A DNA stretch of 64,000 nucleotides from JACMLD01 sp044223995 (GCA_044223995.1 JBGALE010000008.1:124001-188000), one strand, 5' to 3'; shown: positions 34,618-44,166, numbered from the stretch's first letter. Notes: a model not told the origin generated them from the sequence alone. Translations and numbers: made by a program.

Positions 34618-35958
34618 ATGCAAATCAACAAAATAACGGTGTTCGCAGCCTTACTCTTTTTTACAGGCTTCGCGAAAGCGCAGACCATTTCACAGCAAAT
34701 AGATCAGAAATCAAAAGCCATTTTACCAAAAGTGATTGAATGGCGCCGCGCCATCCACCTGCATCCTGAATTGGGCAACCGGGAATTCAAGACAGCAGAA
34801 ATGATTGCAAAACATTTGAGAAGCCTCGGTATTGAAGTAACTACCGGCGTGGCGAAAACTGGTGTAGTAGGAATTTTAAAAGGTGGCAAGCCAGGCCCTG
34901 TGATAGCAATACGCGCCGATATTGATGCGCTTCCTGTGTATGAAAGAGTGAATGTTCCATTTGCATCACGCGATTCGTCAGATTATCTCGGCCAGAAAGT
35001 TCCGGTGATGCATGCCTGTGGTCACGACAGCCATATTGCCATATTAATGGGCACCGCAGAAGTGCTGGCCTCTATGAAAAAAGACATAGCAGGTACTATT
35101 AAATTCATCTTCCAGCCATCAGAAGAAGGCCCTCCCGGTGATGAAGAAGGTGGTGCTGCATTGATGGTAAAAGAAGGTGTTATGGATAACCCGAAAGTGG
35201 ATGCCATTTTCGGATTACACATTGCATCGCAGGTAGAAGTGGGTACCTTGAAATACAAGGCCGGCCCTTTCATGGCTTCAAGCGACTGGTTCACCATAAA
35301 AATAAAAGGTAAGCAGGCACATGGTTCGCAACCCTGGGGAAGTGTGGATCCGATTGTAACTGCCACTCAAATCATCAACAGTTTACAAACTATTGTGAGC
35401 CGCCAGGAAAATATTGTAAAAGCGCCGGTTGTGGTTACCGTAGGAAAATTTCACAGCGGCGTCAGAAGTAATATCATCCCGGAGGAAGCCGTGCTGGAAG
35501 GGACCATCCGCACACTGGATGCGGACATGCAAAAAGACGTCCATGCACGCATACGCAGGATGGCAGAAAATATTGCAGCAGCCAATGGTGCAAAGGTGGA
35601 GGTCACCATCGAAACAAAAACACTGGTTACATTCAATGATTCTTCTCTCGTAACTATGATGATACCATCGCTGGAAAAAGCAGCAGGCCCTAATAATGTT
35701 TCTTCCGAACAATGGACAACGGGTGCGGAAGATTTTTCCTACTATGGAACTAAAGCACCTGCATTCTTTTTTAACCTGGGAGGAATGCCCAAAGGGTCTG
35801 ATCCGAAAAATGCGCCGGGGCATCATACGCCCGATTTTTATATCGACGACAGCCAACTGGATGTTGGTGTTAAAGCATTTTGCAATATGGTATTTGATTA
35901 TGCCCAGCTTAAAACGGCGGGCGCAAAAGGAAATGACAGCAAGAAAAAGGGATTCTGA
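34618..35958 (+). CDS. Secreted M20 family metal-dependent amidohydrolase
   Basis: A 446-residue enzyme with a signal peptide (LLFFTGFAKAQ). It belongs to the M20D group of N-acyl amino acid or hippurate-type amidohydrolases: AIHLHPELGNREFKTAE, IRADIDALPV, HACGHDSHIAILMG (metal His/Asp), FQPSEEGPPGDEEGGA and GAEDFSYYG, with the C-terminal HTPDFYIDD. A lid domain lies between. It would cleave amides of amino acids in the periplasm. A hairpin terminator follows. Confidence 0.92.
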   Translation: MQINKITVFAALLFFTGFAKAQTISQQIDQKSKAILPKVIEWRRAIHLHPELGNREFKTAEMIAKHLRSLGIEVTTGVAKTGVVGILKGGKPGPVIAIRADIDALPVYERVNVPFASRDSSDYLGQKVPVMHACGHDSHIAILMGTAEVLASMKKDIAGTIKFIFQPSEEGPPGDEEGGAALMVKEGVMDNPKVDAIFGLHIASQVEVGTLKYKAGPFMASSDWFTIKIKGKQAHGSQPWGSVDPIVTATQIINSLQTIVSRQENIVKAPVVVTVGKFHSGVRSNIIPEEAVLEGTIRTLDADMQKDVHARIRRMAENIAAANGAKVEVTIETKTLVTFNDSSLVTMMIPSLEKAAGPNNVSSEQWTTGAEDFSYYGTKAPAFFFNLGGMPKGSDPKNAPGHHTPDFYIDDSQLDVGVKAFCNMVFDYAQLKTAGAKGNDSKKKGF

Positions 35959-35985
35959 TAAAACAACTAATTTAATAAATCAAAG

Positions 35986-36013
35986 AGCCGCCAGTAAAGG
36001 CGGCTTCTTTTTT
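35986..36013 (+). terminator. Intrinsic terminator after the M20 amidohydrolase
   Basis: AGCCGCC / GGCGGCT stem with a 6-base loop, followed by a T run. Its 3' arm and tail (AGGCGGCTTC) are repeated in degenerate form at 36462, in front of the second repeat copy. Confidence 0.8.
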
Positions 36014-36020
36014 TTGTTTC

Positions 36021-36324
36021 ACTCAGAGAAGAATATTTTTTAGACGAATGGACACACTGTGATTTGTCTTTTCTGAGTACGGTCTGGTCATTCAGCAGAT
36101 ACGGATAATCGTTTGGTCAAGGGTTAAGGACGATGGACAAAAATGGTTTTTGTGATACTGGACGTAACTGGTTCAAAGGACTTCGGAAAATGGTTTGGTT
36201 TTATCAGGAATTTGGAACGGTTTTCCAGGGATTGGATATATCCGGCTTGCTGATACAAAGGTGTAACATATACACTTGTTTGTTAAATTTATTCGCCCTT
36301 TACTATGTTATATACGGTGAAATG
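36021..36324. repeat. Structured intergenic repeat, copy A
   Basis: About 300 bases. It opens with a core at 36021-36082 that is nearly identical to the core of copy B: outer arms ACTCAGA / TCTGAGT, inner arms GACGAAT / ATTTGTC, and CACACTGTG at the tip. A diverged middle and a conserved tail around 36245-36260 (GCTTGCTGATACAAAG) follow, then AAATTTATTCGC. No convincing ORF. Confidence 0.7.
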
Positions 36325-36482
36325 ATTATTTATAAAGATTAACCAAAGACAACCATTCATTTTTAACAATACGTCAAACTAAAACGGGGCAATAAACAGA
36401 GAAAAGAGAATTGACAGATTTCAATTTGGACCGGGTGCAGAAACAAAAAACCACCTCGTGGAGGCGGCTTTCTGCTTTCTTT

Positions 36483-36771
36483 ACTCAGAGAAGAATATGT
36501 TTAGACGAATGGACACACTGTGATTTGTCTTTCTGAGTACGGCCAGGGCATTCAGTGGATTTGGATTAAAAGTGTTCAGGTACGGATTATGAAAACGGGC
36601 CTCAACGGATATAGGGTACGATCAACTATTGGGTTAAAAGGGAAATTTTTTACAGGATGCCGGTCAGGATTTTCGGAGGTATCGGATTTGCTTGCTTGCT
36701 GATACAAAGATGCTACAGCTTTCCCGCCTGTTTAAATTAATTCGCTCTCCCGCTAAAATGTGTCGGTGAAT
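36483..36771. repeat. Structured intergenic repeat, copy B
   Basis: The same order of elements as copy A: core hairpin at 36483-36542 (8-base outer stem TACTCAGA / TCTGAGTA starting at 36482), diverged middle, tail GCTTGCTGATACAAAG at 36694-36709, and AAATTAATTCGC. The core-to-tail distance is 211 bases here and 224 in copy A. Confidence 0.7.
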
Positions 36772-36896
36772 GGAAGAATTTCTAAGATAAGCTGGTTTAC
36801 GGGAAGCTCGTTTTCCGGGTGCCACTGCTTATAATTGCCCTTACTACGGGAAAAACCGGGGCGGTTCCCGCTCAAATAATACCCTCCCCTGCTTTT

Positions 36897-38579
36897 CTAT
36901 CCCTTCTTTTGTTCCCTGGCCCAGGTATCTTTCAGGGTGACGGTCCTGTTGAATATCATTTTTTCCTCGCTGGAATCCTTGTCCAAGCAAAAATATCCCT
37001 TGCGCAAAAATTGATAGCGTTCGTCAAATTTCGCAGCGGCCAACGCCGGTTCGGCATACGCATGTCCAACAACGTGCAATGAATCGGGGTTGATATAATC
37101 TTTGAAATCGCCTTCTTCACTGGAAGGATCTTCCACCCGGAATAAGCGATCGTATTCCCTTACTTCACAACCAACAGCATGCAGGGCGCTTACCCAATGC
37201 AATGTACCCTGAACTTTTAAACCCGAGGTGTCGGAACCACTTTTGCTTTCGGGGATATAGGTACAGTGGACTTCTGTAATTTTCCCGGTTTCGTCTTTTA
37301 TTACTTCATCACACTGTATGATGTAAGCGCTCTTTAACCGCACTTTTTGCCCGGGCGCCAGCCTGAAATATTTCCTGGGCGCTACTTCCATAAAATCTTC
37401 ACGTTCTATATACAGTTCGCGGCAGAATGGTATATCACGCGTTCCCGCATTATTGTCTTCAGGGTTATTTTCACTGGGTAAAAGTTCCACCGACCCTTCA
37501 GGATAGTTGGTGAGTACTATTTTCAGCGGATCAAATACTACCATACGACGAAGCGCAATGCGGTTCAGGTGTTCACGCACGCAAAACTCCAGCAACGACA
37601 CATCGGCAATGATATCGCGTTTGGCAATACCAACACGGTCACAAAATTCGCGTATGCTTTCCGGTGTATATCCGCGCCGGCGGTAACCACTGATCGTAGG
37701 CATACGCGGATCGTCCCAGGACGTTACATGTTTATCGTTCACCAGTTGCAGCAATTTGCGTTTGCTCATCACCGTATAACTCAGGTTGCGGCGTGCAAAT
37801 TCGTACTGGTGTGATGGAAATATTTCCAGTTTTTCTATCAGCCAGTCGTATAGTTCACGGTGGGGCACAAACTCAAGCGTACAAATGGAATGGGTAATAT
37901 TTTCAATGGAGTCACTCTGACCATGTGCAAAATCATACATCGGGTAGATACACCATTTGTCGCCCGTACGGTGGTGATGTGCATGTTTGATACGGTACAA
38001 CAATGGATCGCGCATCAGCATATTCGTACTGGCCATATCGATTCGCGCACGCAGCGTACGGCTGCCGTCCGGGAATGCGCCCTCCTTCATCTTCTGAAAA
38101 AGATCAAGGTTTTCTTCCATACTTCTTGAACGATAGGGGCTGTCTTTACCAGCTTCCGTCGGTGTCCCCTTCATAGCAGCAATTTCTTCCGAAGTGGAAT
38201 CATCCACATAAGCCAGCCCTTTTTTGATGAGTTTGATGGCAAATTCATACAGCTTGTCAAAATAATCGGAAGCATAGAGCTCATTCTTCCATTCAAAACC
38301 CAGCCAGCGGACATCGTTTTTGATGCTTTCCACATATTCTGTTTCTTCTGTTACCGGGTTGGTATCGTCAAAGCGAAGGTTGGTATAACCGCCGTATTTT
38401 TTTGTCAGTCCAAAATTCAAACAAATGCTTGTGGCGTGTCCTATATGTAAATAGCCATTGGGTTCAGGCGGAAAACGGGTAACAATCTGTTTGTATTTAC
38501 CATTTTTCAAATCCTCTTCAATGATTTCCTCCAAAAAATTGAGGCTCTTCTCTTCTTCGTTCTTTTTAATTGTAGTCAT
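36897..38579 (-). CDS. glnS: Glutaminyl-tRNA synthetase
   Basis: A 560-residue class I aminoacyl-tRNA synthetase that charges tRNA-Gln directly. It has RFPPEPNGYLHIGHATSICLNFG with the HIGH signature (residues 45-48), FDDTNPVTEETEYV, the KMSKS counterpart YTVMSKRKL, and the C-terminal anticodon-binding beta barrels with CTYIPESKSGSDTSG and GTLHWVSA. Length is normal. Presence of glnS implies the indirect Glu-tRNA-Gln amidation route is not needed for Gln. Monocistronic, divergent from the FAD oxidoreductase gene. Confidence 0.97.
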   Translation of the reverse strand: MTTIKKNEEEKSLNFLEEIIEEDLKNGKYKQIVTRFPPEPNGYLHIGHATSICLNFGLTKKYGGYTNLRFDDTNPVTEETEYVESIKNDVRWLGFEWKNELYASDYFDKLYEFAIKLIKKGLAYVDDSTSEEIAAMKGTPTEAGKDSPYRSRSMEENLDLFQKMKEGAFPDGSRTLRARIDMASTNMLMRDPLLYRIKHAHHHRTGDKWCIYPMYDFAHGQSDSIENITHSICTLEFVPHRELYDWLIEKLEIFPSHQYEFARRNLSYTVMSKRKLLQLVNDKHVTSWDDPRMPTISGYRRRGYTPESIREFCDRVGIAKRDIIADVSLLEFCVREHLNRIALRRMVVFDPLKIVLTNYPEGSVELLPSENNPEDNNAGTRDIPFCRELYIEREDFMEVAPRKYFRLAPGQKVRLKSAYIIQCDEVIKDETGKITEVHCTYIPESKSGSDTSGLKVQGTLHWVSALHAVGCEVREYDRLFRVEDPSSEEGDFKDYINPDSLHVVGHAYAEPALAAAKFDERYQFLRKGYFCLDKDSSEEKMIFNRTVTLKDTWAREQKKG

Positions 38580-38671
38580 AATACTTGCGTCCTTTCAGAA
38601 TTGCGAATTTACAGTAATGCGTGCAGCCCGCCAAAGCAGGTATGGACGCCGCTTCCACGCAAGCCGTATTA

Positions 38672-38679
38672 TATTTTTG
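38672..38679 (+). promoter_or_regulatory. -7 promoter element of the FAD oxidoreductase gene (TATTTTTG)
   Basis: TATTTTTG matches TAnnTTTG; 73 bases before the ATG at 38753. This supports the internal ATG over the upstream in-frame codons at 38621. Confidence 0.5.
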
Positions 38680-38752
38680 TGCAGCAGCCCCCGTAACCGG
38701 TTTACAGTTCCAAATTTTTTATCTTACAGGCCAATTCACAAAAACCATTCTT

Positions 38753-39892
38753 ATGGTGGAGCCATCCATATGGGAAAAGGAATCTTTTTATAACCCGAAA
38801 GATATCATCATCATCGGCAGCGGTGTGGTAGGCCTTTGGAGCGCCTACTATATGAAACTATTAAAGCCGCAAGCCTCTGTACTAATTGTAGACAGGGGTA
38901 TTATACCCACCGGCGCCAGCACCCGTAATGCAGGCTTTGCCTGTTTTGGAAGTGTAACGGAACTGCTACAGGATGCGCGTACCATGGGCGAAGACAAGAT
39001 GCTGGAAATTGTAGCGCTGCGCTATGAGGGCCTGAAACGCATCAGGAAGGTTTTTAGCAAAAGCGAAATTGGTTACGAACGCTATGGCGGATATGAATTA
39101 ATAACAAACCAACAATACAGCAAGTATAAACAACTCAAGAATGATATCGGCTGGCTCAATATTACACTGCGGAAAGTAATCCGCGACAATAAAGTCTTCC
39201 AACTGGCAGATAAAAAAATAAAAACTTTTGGATTTAAGAATGTCGATCACCTGGTACAGAGCAAGGCAGAAGCACAGTTACATTCCGGGAAACTGGTCCA
39301 TTCACTTATCAGGAAAGTGCAAAGTATGGGCGTGCAGGTGCTCACCCAAACAGAGGTAACTCATTTTGAAAAAATCAATGGCAAAATTGTTTTACAAACC
39401 AATCTCCCGGTAACACTGCAGGCAGAGCAATTACTGATTTGCACCAATGCATTTACCAAACAGCTATTGCCCGACCTGGATGTAGTACCCGCCCGCGGCC
39501 AGGTTTTGGTCACCTCCCCTGTCAAGAACCTTGCTTTCAGGGGAGCATTTCATTTTGACGAAGGGTTTTATTATTTCCGCAACCTGGGCAATCGTGTACT
39601 GCTCGGCGGTGCGCGCAACAAAGCTTTTGCAGAAGAACAGTCAGGCAACATGATCACCACGGATCTCATACAAAACGAACTGGAACGATTTCTCCGTGAA
39701 GTGATTCTTCCAAAAAAATCCTTTACCATCGATCACCGCTGGAGTGGTATCATGGGATTGGGCGGTGAAAAAATGCCTATCATCAAAAAAATAAAAAAAG
39801 ACGTGTACTGCGCCGTTAGAATGAGTGGAATGGGTGTAGCGCTGGCGCCTGTAGTAGGTGAAATCGTAGCACACCAGATGTTGTCAAAATAA
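38753..39892 (+). CDS. DadA-like FAD-dependent amine oxidoreductase
   Basis: A 379-residue DAO-fold flavoprotein. IIIIGSGVVGLWSAYYM holds the dinucleotide motif (GxGxxG at residues 22-27), PTGASTRNAGFACFGS resembles the FAD-binding loop of glycine oxidase-type enzymes, and DHRWSGIMGLGGEKMPIIKK with MSGMGVALAPVVGE is the C-terminal FAD site. It probably oxidises an amino acid or amine; the substrate is not known. The gene has no close operon partner and is followed by a hairpin shared with the convergent protease gene. Confidence 0.87.
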   Translation: MVEPSIWEKESFYNPKDIIIIGSGVVGLWSAYYMKLLKPQASVLIVDRGIIPTGASTRNAGFACFGSVTELLQDARTMGEDKMLEIVALRYEGLKRIRKVFSKSEIGYERYGGYELITNQQYSKYKQLKNDIGWLNITLRKVIRDNKVFQLADKKIKTFGFKNVDHLVQSKAEAQLHSGKLVHSLIRKVQSMGVQVLTQTEVTHFEKINGKIVLQTNLPVTLQAEQLLICTNAFTKQLLPDLDVVPARGQVLVTSPVKNLAFRGAFHFDEGFYYFRNLGNRVLLGGARNKAFAEEQSGNMITTDLIQNELERFLREVILPKKSFTIDHRWSGIMGLGGEKMPIIKKIKKDVYCAVRMSGMGVALAPVVGEIVAHQMLSK

Positions 39893-39896
39893 AAAA

Positions 39897-39911
39897 GGGA
39901 GCAGCGCTCCC
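39897..39911. terminator. Bidirectional terminator between FAD oxidoreductase and protease genes
   Basis: GGGAGC / GCTCCC 6-base stem with an AGC loop, flanked by an A run on one side and a T-rich tail on the other. Confidence 0.7.
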
Positions 39912-39936
39912 TCTTTGCCAGTTAGTATTGGTTCTT

Positions 39937-41211
39937 CTATTGTTTTAAAAATTTAGTCATCACGCGGGATTTAATTCCTTCCACTTTAATAAAGTACAAC
40001 CCGCTTCGAAGGTTGCTGACATTAATGGATTGTGTGTGGGAAGACAGCACGACTTGCTGAACAATCTGCCCTGTTTGGTTGTATACCACAATTGTTTTAC
40101 CGGTTCCATTGATATTTTCTGCGAAGCGGATATTTAATTCAGATACAACAGGGTTGGGATACAGCATTACATCAAATGCAGATGCAGCAGGTGTTTCAGG
40201 CAATGGGGCCGGCTGCGGTAAACCATTGGCGTCGAGTGCGTCGGAAGAAAGCAATGCATTTCTCGGTCCGCCCGGTTCAAATAAAGCACGCATTCTTTCC
40301 CGCTGGCCAAGTGTAAACATCATCATGCAAACATCATCCGTAAAGTCCATATAGTTCATGTACATATTGCCATGTGCAGTAGTACCACAACTGAATTTTT
40401 CTCCTGATGGACAACCACGTGTTGGCAATTGCTGCGGAGGGGTATCATCCACTTTATCATCCCCACAACTTCCATCGCCCCAGATATGACGCAGGTTGAG
40501 CCAGTGGCCGATTTCATGGGTGGCAGTTCTTCCTTTGCTAAACTGGCCACTCCTGTTGAGCGTGCCAAAAGCATTGGTATTGATCACTACGCCATCTTTT
40601 TCCCTGGGATCACCGGGCAAACTAGAATAACCAATAATACCACCGGTGGAATTACAAACCCATATATTCAGGTACTTGTCTGCATCCCATGCATCATCTC
40701 CACCCAGGGAAGAATTTTTAGCCCTGTCGTCCATACCAAAATTGGTAATGCCGGTGTATTTGCGTACAATACCGTTGGTGATCCTTCCCCTGGGATCTTT
40801 CCTGGCCAGTACAAAACGGAAACCGGCATCGGCAACATATTGCATAAAGTAAGAAGGCACTTTACCGATATCTTCATTGGCAGCACTGAAATCTTTATTC
40901 AATACATCCAGTTGCGATTGAATCAACGCGTCTGATAAATTCTGTGAAGGATCGTTCCACAATACATGCACCACCACGGGAATGGTGATAATGGCAGGAA
41001 CTGAACTGGAACCTGTTCCGGAACCATTGGCACCGGCGCGAACTGTAGTGGGAAGGTTTTTTGTAAAAGTTTCGATGTTATAATAAACTTCAGCCAGCCC
41101 CGGATTGGCGGCCAATTGGTGTTGGGCGTATTCATATTGACTGCAGTCCGTTTGGGCGTGTGCAGCAACCATTATTGCAGGCAGGAGCAAGCAAAGTAAA
41201 AATCGTCTCAT
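39937..41211 (-). CDS. Secreted M43 (pappalysin-like) zinc metalloprotease with T9SS signal
   Basis: A 424-residue secreted protease. The signal peptide ends in VAAHAQ. The catalytic site is RTATHEIGHWLNLRHIWGD (HExxHxxxxxH zinc site), followed by the M43 pattern CGDDKVDDTPPQ, GNMYMNYMDFTDDVCMMMFT (Met-turn) and RMRALFEPGG. From about residue 345 a type IX secretion C-terminal domain begins: MLYPNPVVSELNIRF, then SGLYFIKVEG and a final MTKFLKQ. This directs the protein to the cell surface or medium. The ATG at 41211 is the first codon of the signal peptide. Confidence 0.95.
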   Translation of the reverse strand: MRRFLLCLLLPAIMVAAHAQTDCSQYEYAQHQLAANPGLAEVYYNIETFTKNLPTTVRAGANGSGTGSSSVPAIITIPVVVHVLWNDPSQNLSDALIQSQLDVLNKDFSAANEDIGKVPSYFMQYVADAGFRFVLARKDPRGRITNGIVRKYTGITNFGMDDRAKNSSLGGDDAWDADKYLNIWVCNSTGGIIGYSSLPGDPREKDGVVINTNAFGTLNRSGQFSKGRTATHEIGHWLNLRHIWGDGSCGDDKVDDTPPQQLPTRGCPSGEKFSCGTTAHGNMYMNYMDFTDDVCMMMFTLGQRERMRALFEPGGPRNALLSSDALDANGLPQPAPLPETPAASAFDVMLYPNPVVSELNIRFAENINGTGKTIVVYNQTGQIVQQVVLSSHTQSINVSNLRSGLYFIKVEGIKSRVMTKFLKQ

Positions 41212-41586
41212 TGTAACCTCTTTTTGTGTCCGGCGTTTCTTCGGCTGGTATCGGTATCTTCATGAGGTAGGATATGTTACAAAGAGGACAAAGGATGTTC
41301 AGCGGTAAAGCAATAGCTATCCGGTCATGCACAGGCATTGGATAATTCGTACGGAGAGTCAGGAAAAAAGGAAATAGATAGGATTTTGGTAAAAACCAAT
41401 TAAAAGGGAGTCAACAAATAATAAACCTTACAATTGAGAACCTTCCAGGTGCGTCTTAGTGACGATTGTGGTGGGGAGTGGGAGGTTATCAGTGATAAGC
41501 AATGTGAAATAAATACTTTTCCGCTGAATGGCAAAATCTTAGGACAATTTTTTGACAAATAAGGCCCCTTCTCTGCCTCCAGCATG
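41212..41586. other. Gene-free stretch upstream of the protease and the cyclotransferase
   Basis: No supported ORF. It holds a palindrome TTATCA-G-TGATAA at 41486-41498. No clear TAnnTTTG box is seen for the protease gene on the minus strand. Confidence 0.5.
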
Positions 41587-41594
41587 TAAATTTG
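41587..41594 (+). promoter_or_regulatory. -7 promoter element of the cyclotransferase gene (TAAATTTG)
   Basis: TAAATTTG matches TAnnTTTG; 20 bases before the ATG at 41615. This supports the lipoprotein start over the longer in-frame ORF starting at 41552. Confidence 0.65.
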
Positions 41595-41614
41595 CGCTCA
41601 CAATAGCCCGCTGT

Positions 41615-42448
41615 ATGTATAAATTTCTACTCACTGTACTATCCCTGGCCCTTATGACGGCCTGTAACAACCCTGATACCAACAACGACAACAACAATAA
41701 CAATGCAGCCAGCGAGCCACCATTAATCGGCTATACCGTTGTCAATTCCTATGCGCACGATACAGCATTTTTTACGGAAGGATTTGAGTTTCACAATGGC
41801 CAGTTATTTGAAAGTTCGGGTTCAGGAACCGCTGGTGATGAAAAACCGGCCTATCCCTCTGCCTTTGGCATCCTTAACCTGAAAACCGGCAAAGTGGATC
41901 GGAAAGCAGAACTGAACAACAACAGTTTTTTTGGAGAAGGCATTACTTTTTTTGATGGTAAAATTTACCAGCTCACCTGGAAAAACAATATTGGTTTTGT
42001 GTACGACGCCAATACGTTTAAGAAACTGCATGAATTTCATTATACCGGCGAAGGATGGGCGCTTACACACGACAGCAGCCGCCTCATTATGAGCAATGGC
42101 GGAAGTAATTTGATGTTCATCGATCCAAAAACGCTGGGTGACACATTGAAAATACAAAGCCTGATTGGCGTAACTGACAACAATGGCCCAGTATCCAATA
42201 TCAATGAACTGGAATTCATCGATGGCTATGTATTTGCCAACCAGTGGGGCACCAACTATATTTTAAAAATCGATCCCAATAGCGGCAAAGTAGTGGGCAA
42301 ATTAGACCTCACACCACTAGCTGCCGATGCTGCAAAAAAGTTTAATGAATCAAAGGAAATGAATGGGATTGCCTATCATGCAGATACAAAAACCATTTAT
42401 GTTACCGGTAAATGCTGGCCTACAGTGTTTGAAATAAGGCTCAACTGA
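41615..42448 (+). CDS. Glutaminyl-peptide cyclotransferase lipoprotein
   Basis: A 277-residue lipoprotein (lipobox LMTAC; Cys15) with an Asn-rich linker right after it. The body is a five-bladed propeller of the glutamine cyclotransferase family (plant-type QC): FTEGFEFHNGQLFESSG, GEGITFFDGKIYQLTWKNN, GEGWALTHDSSRLIMSNG, INELEFIDGYVFANQWG, MNGIAYHADTKTIYVTGKCWP. It turns N-terminal Gln into pyroglutamate. In Bacteroidota such cyclisation protects exported proteins. The last eight bases overlap the end of the convergent methyltransferase gene. Confidence 0.92.
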   Translation: MYKFLLTVLSLALMTACNNPDTNNDNNNNNAASEPPLIGYTVVNSYAHDTAFFTEGFEFHNGQLFESSGSGTAGDEKPAYPSAFGILNLKTGKVDRKAELNNNSFFGEGITFFDGKIYQLTWKNNIGFVYDANTFKKLHEFHYTGEGWALTHDSSRLIMSNGGSNLMFIDPKTLGDTLKIQSLIGVTDNNGPVSNINELEFIDGYVFANQWGTNYILKIDPNSGKVVGKLDLTPLAADAAKKFNESKEMNGIAYHADTKTIYVTGKCWPTVFEIRLN

Positions 42449-43340
42449 TTTTTTCGATGATGTAGATAACCGAGCTGCATGTACCCATATCTCCCATTGC
42501 TTTTATATTGGACCGGAATCCATTCCAAATAGCACGCACCAAGTTGCTGTATCCATTCTTGTATTTTTCGCTCAGCATGGCAATGTAAAAACTATCGAAC
42601 CACATCGGTTTCATACTGGTGATTGTCAGCCCATGTTGTTTCAGCAATTTACCCATAGCAGCAGGTGAAAAATGGTACAAATGTCGCGGCACATCATAGG
42701 CAGCCCAGTATTTGCTGTATATGTCTGCATCGCGCGAAGTATAATTGGGAACAGCAATGAATATCTTCCCTCCGGGTTGCAACAGCTTATTGAGCTGTGC
42801 TATATAATCATGCAGTGCATGCACATGCTCCAGCACATGCCACATGGTAATGGCGCTGAAGGATTGCATTTCTGGTTGAAATAGTGATTCGGCTGGTTGC
42901 AGTGACACACCATGTAATTGTTCTGCACGCACACGGGTGGCATTGTCGGGTTCCAGGCCTGTTACATTCCAACCGGCAGTTTGCATTTCGTGTGCAAATG
43001 CACCGGTACCCGCACCAATGTCCAGCAACGATCCTTTTTGCAGACCGGTGATCTGTTGTACCAGTTTTCTTTTTTGCCGCAATGTTCTCCTTCTTACCAA
43101 ATGATACAGGCGGTTGATGATGCCTTTTTTTGTATCCGTATGCGATACATAGGTATCGGACTGGTAATATTTTCCGGAATCACCCAGGTCGGGAACATCT
43201 TGTGTAAACCGAAGCGAACAGTCCGCGCATTCCCATATCTCAAATATTTCATGCGACACAGTATAGTCCCCGGCTTCCAGTTTTTTTTGTATGGCAGCCG
43301 ACTGACAACAGGGACAATTATGATAATGTATAATGGCCAT
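42441..43340 (-). CDS. Class I SAM methyltransferase with N-terminal zinc-ribbon-like Cys motif
   Basis: A 299-residue protein. The N-terminus has four cysteines in two pairs, CPCC (residues 9-12) and CADC (38-41), likely a metal site. The methyltransferase core has GSLLDIGAGTGAFAHEMQTAGW (SAM motif I), MWHVLEHVHALHDYIAQL and GGKIFIAVPNYTSRDA. This resembles methyltransferases that modify sugars or lipids (type 11/23). The substrate is not known. Overlaps the 3' end of the cyclotransferase gene and ends the block read from the HU-CCDC81-like gene. Confidence 0.85.
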   Translation of the reverse strand: MAIIHYHNCPCCQSAAIQKKLEAGDYTVSHEIFEIWECADCSLRFTQDVPDLGDSGKYYQSDTYVSHTDTKKGIINRLYHLVRRRTLRQKRKLVQQITGLQKGSLLDIGAGTGAFAHEMQTAGWNVTGLEPDNATRVRAEQLHGVSLQPAESLFQPEMQSFSAITMWHVLEHVHALHDYIAQLNKLLQPGGKIFIAVPNYTSRDADIYSKYWAAYDVPRHLYHFSPAAMGKLLKQHGLTITSMKPMWFDSFYIAMLSEKYKNGYSNLVRAIWNGFRSNIKAMGDMGTCSSVIYIIEKIS

Positions 43341-43390
43341 TCCGGTAAAATCGATTGCAAAGAAAGAAAAGAAAAATCAATTAGCCGTAG

Positions 43391-44023
43391 TTATTGTTGG
43401 TGGGGTTTTGATATTTCAACAGGCTGCTGGTTGCCCGTAACACCCCAATGGATTTCGTTTTTATATAAATGATAAAACAGCACCGATAAACCGATAGCAG
43501 CCAGTATCAGTGCATATATCCACCAGGATTCTTTTTCCACATGTACTTCATCGCTCAGCAGCTCCGACATCTCGTAATTCGTTTTCTCTACATCGCCCAC
43601 GAGGATAGAATGCTTCGCATCTGAGCGGATTACTCTTTCCGCAGGAACAGGAGGGAAAAATTCGCAGGCAGGTGCAAATGGTTCAAAAACGATGTCACCG
43701 GTTGCTTCTTTTTTGAAAATACCTGTACCCTCCCATACCACTTCCTCACCCATCCTTATTTTATTGCGCAGGTCAAAAGCAAATTCGTTGTACCATTTGA
43801 TGGCTTCAAAATCGGCTATATTTTTTTGCTGGGAGAGATACACAAAAAATTCCCGGTCGGGTGCATCAAAATATTTATCATACCGGTATTTCTCCTGTAC
43901 AGGCAATAACTGTTTGTTGGCAAAATCCGATACAGCCGGTATTGTTTCCGCTACAATGGAACCGAGTCCCGGAATACTGATGGACTTATGCTGGACCAGG
44001 TATTTGTTGAGCACCTCGTACAT
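43391..44023 (-). CDS. HU-CCDC81-like domain membrane protein lacking a SPOR domain
   Basis: A 210-residue protein. The first about 55 residues (MYEVLNKYLVQHKSISIPG through YDKYFDAPDREF) and the next about 60 (YLSQQKNIADFEAIKWYNEF to GIFKKEATGDIVFEPF) resemble the paired prokaryotic HU-CCDC81 domains found in Bacteroidota division proteins. A transmembrane helix (WWIYALILAAIGLSVLFYHL) follows at about 168-187. The usual C-terminal SPOR domain is absent. The ATG at 44023 starts exactly at the domain; the longer ORF to 44128 has no similarity and would extend toward the mutS promoter. Role inferred only. Confidence 0.7.
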   Translation of the reverse strand: MYEVLNKYLVQHKSISIPGLGSIVAETIPAVSDFANKQLLPVQEKYRYDKYFDAPDREFFVYLSQQKNIADFEAIKWYNEFAFDLRNKIRMGEEVVWEGTGIFKKEATGDIVFEPFAPACEFFPPVPAERVIRSDAKHSILVGDVEKTNYEMSELLSDEVHVEKESWWIYALILAAIGLSVLFYHLYKNEIHWGVTGNQQPVEISKPHQQ

Positions 44024-44166
44024 AGAAGAATTTTTATCGCCACTTGCAAAAGAAAAGGATTTGAAGGGGTTCACAAAAAGTTTTTGGCCTTCCCTGGAAA
44101 CTGGCCGGGCACGGTGCAACTTCTCCACATGCTGTTTTCAGATTTCTGCATGGTTATCAAAGCAAT

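Noticed and set aside
36133..36342. 69-codon ORF inside repeat copy A
   Set aside because: Lies in the diverged middle of a repeat; the matching region of copy B does not keep the frame.
35998..36771. CRISPR array
   Set aside because: Only two diverged copies 460 bases apart, with no short regular repeat and spacer pattern and no cas genes.
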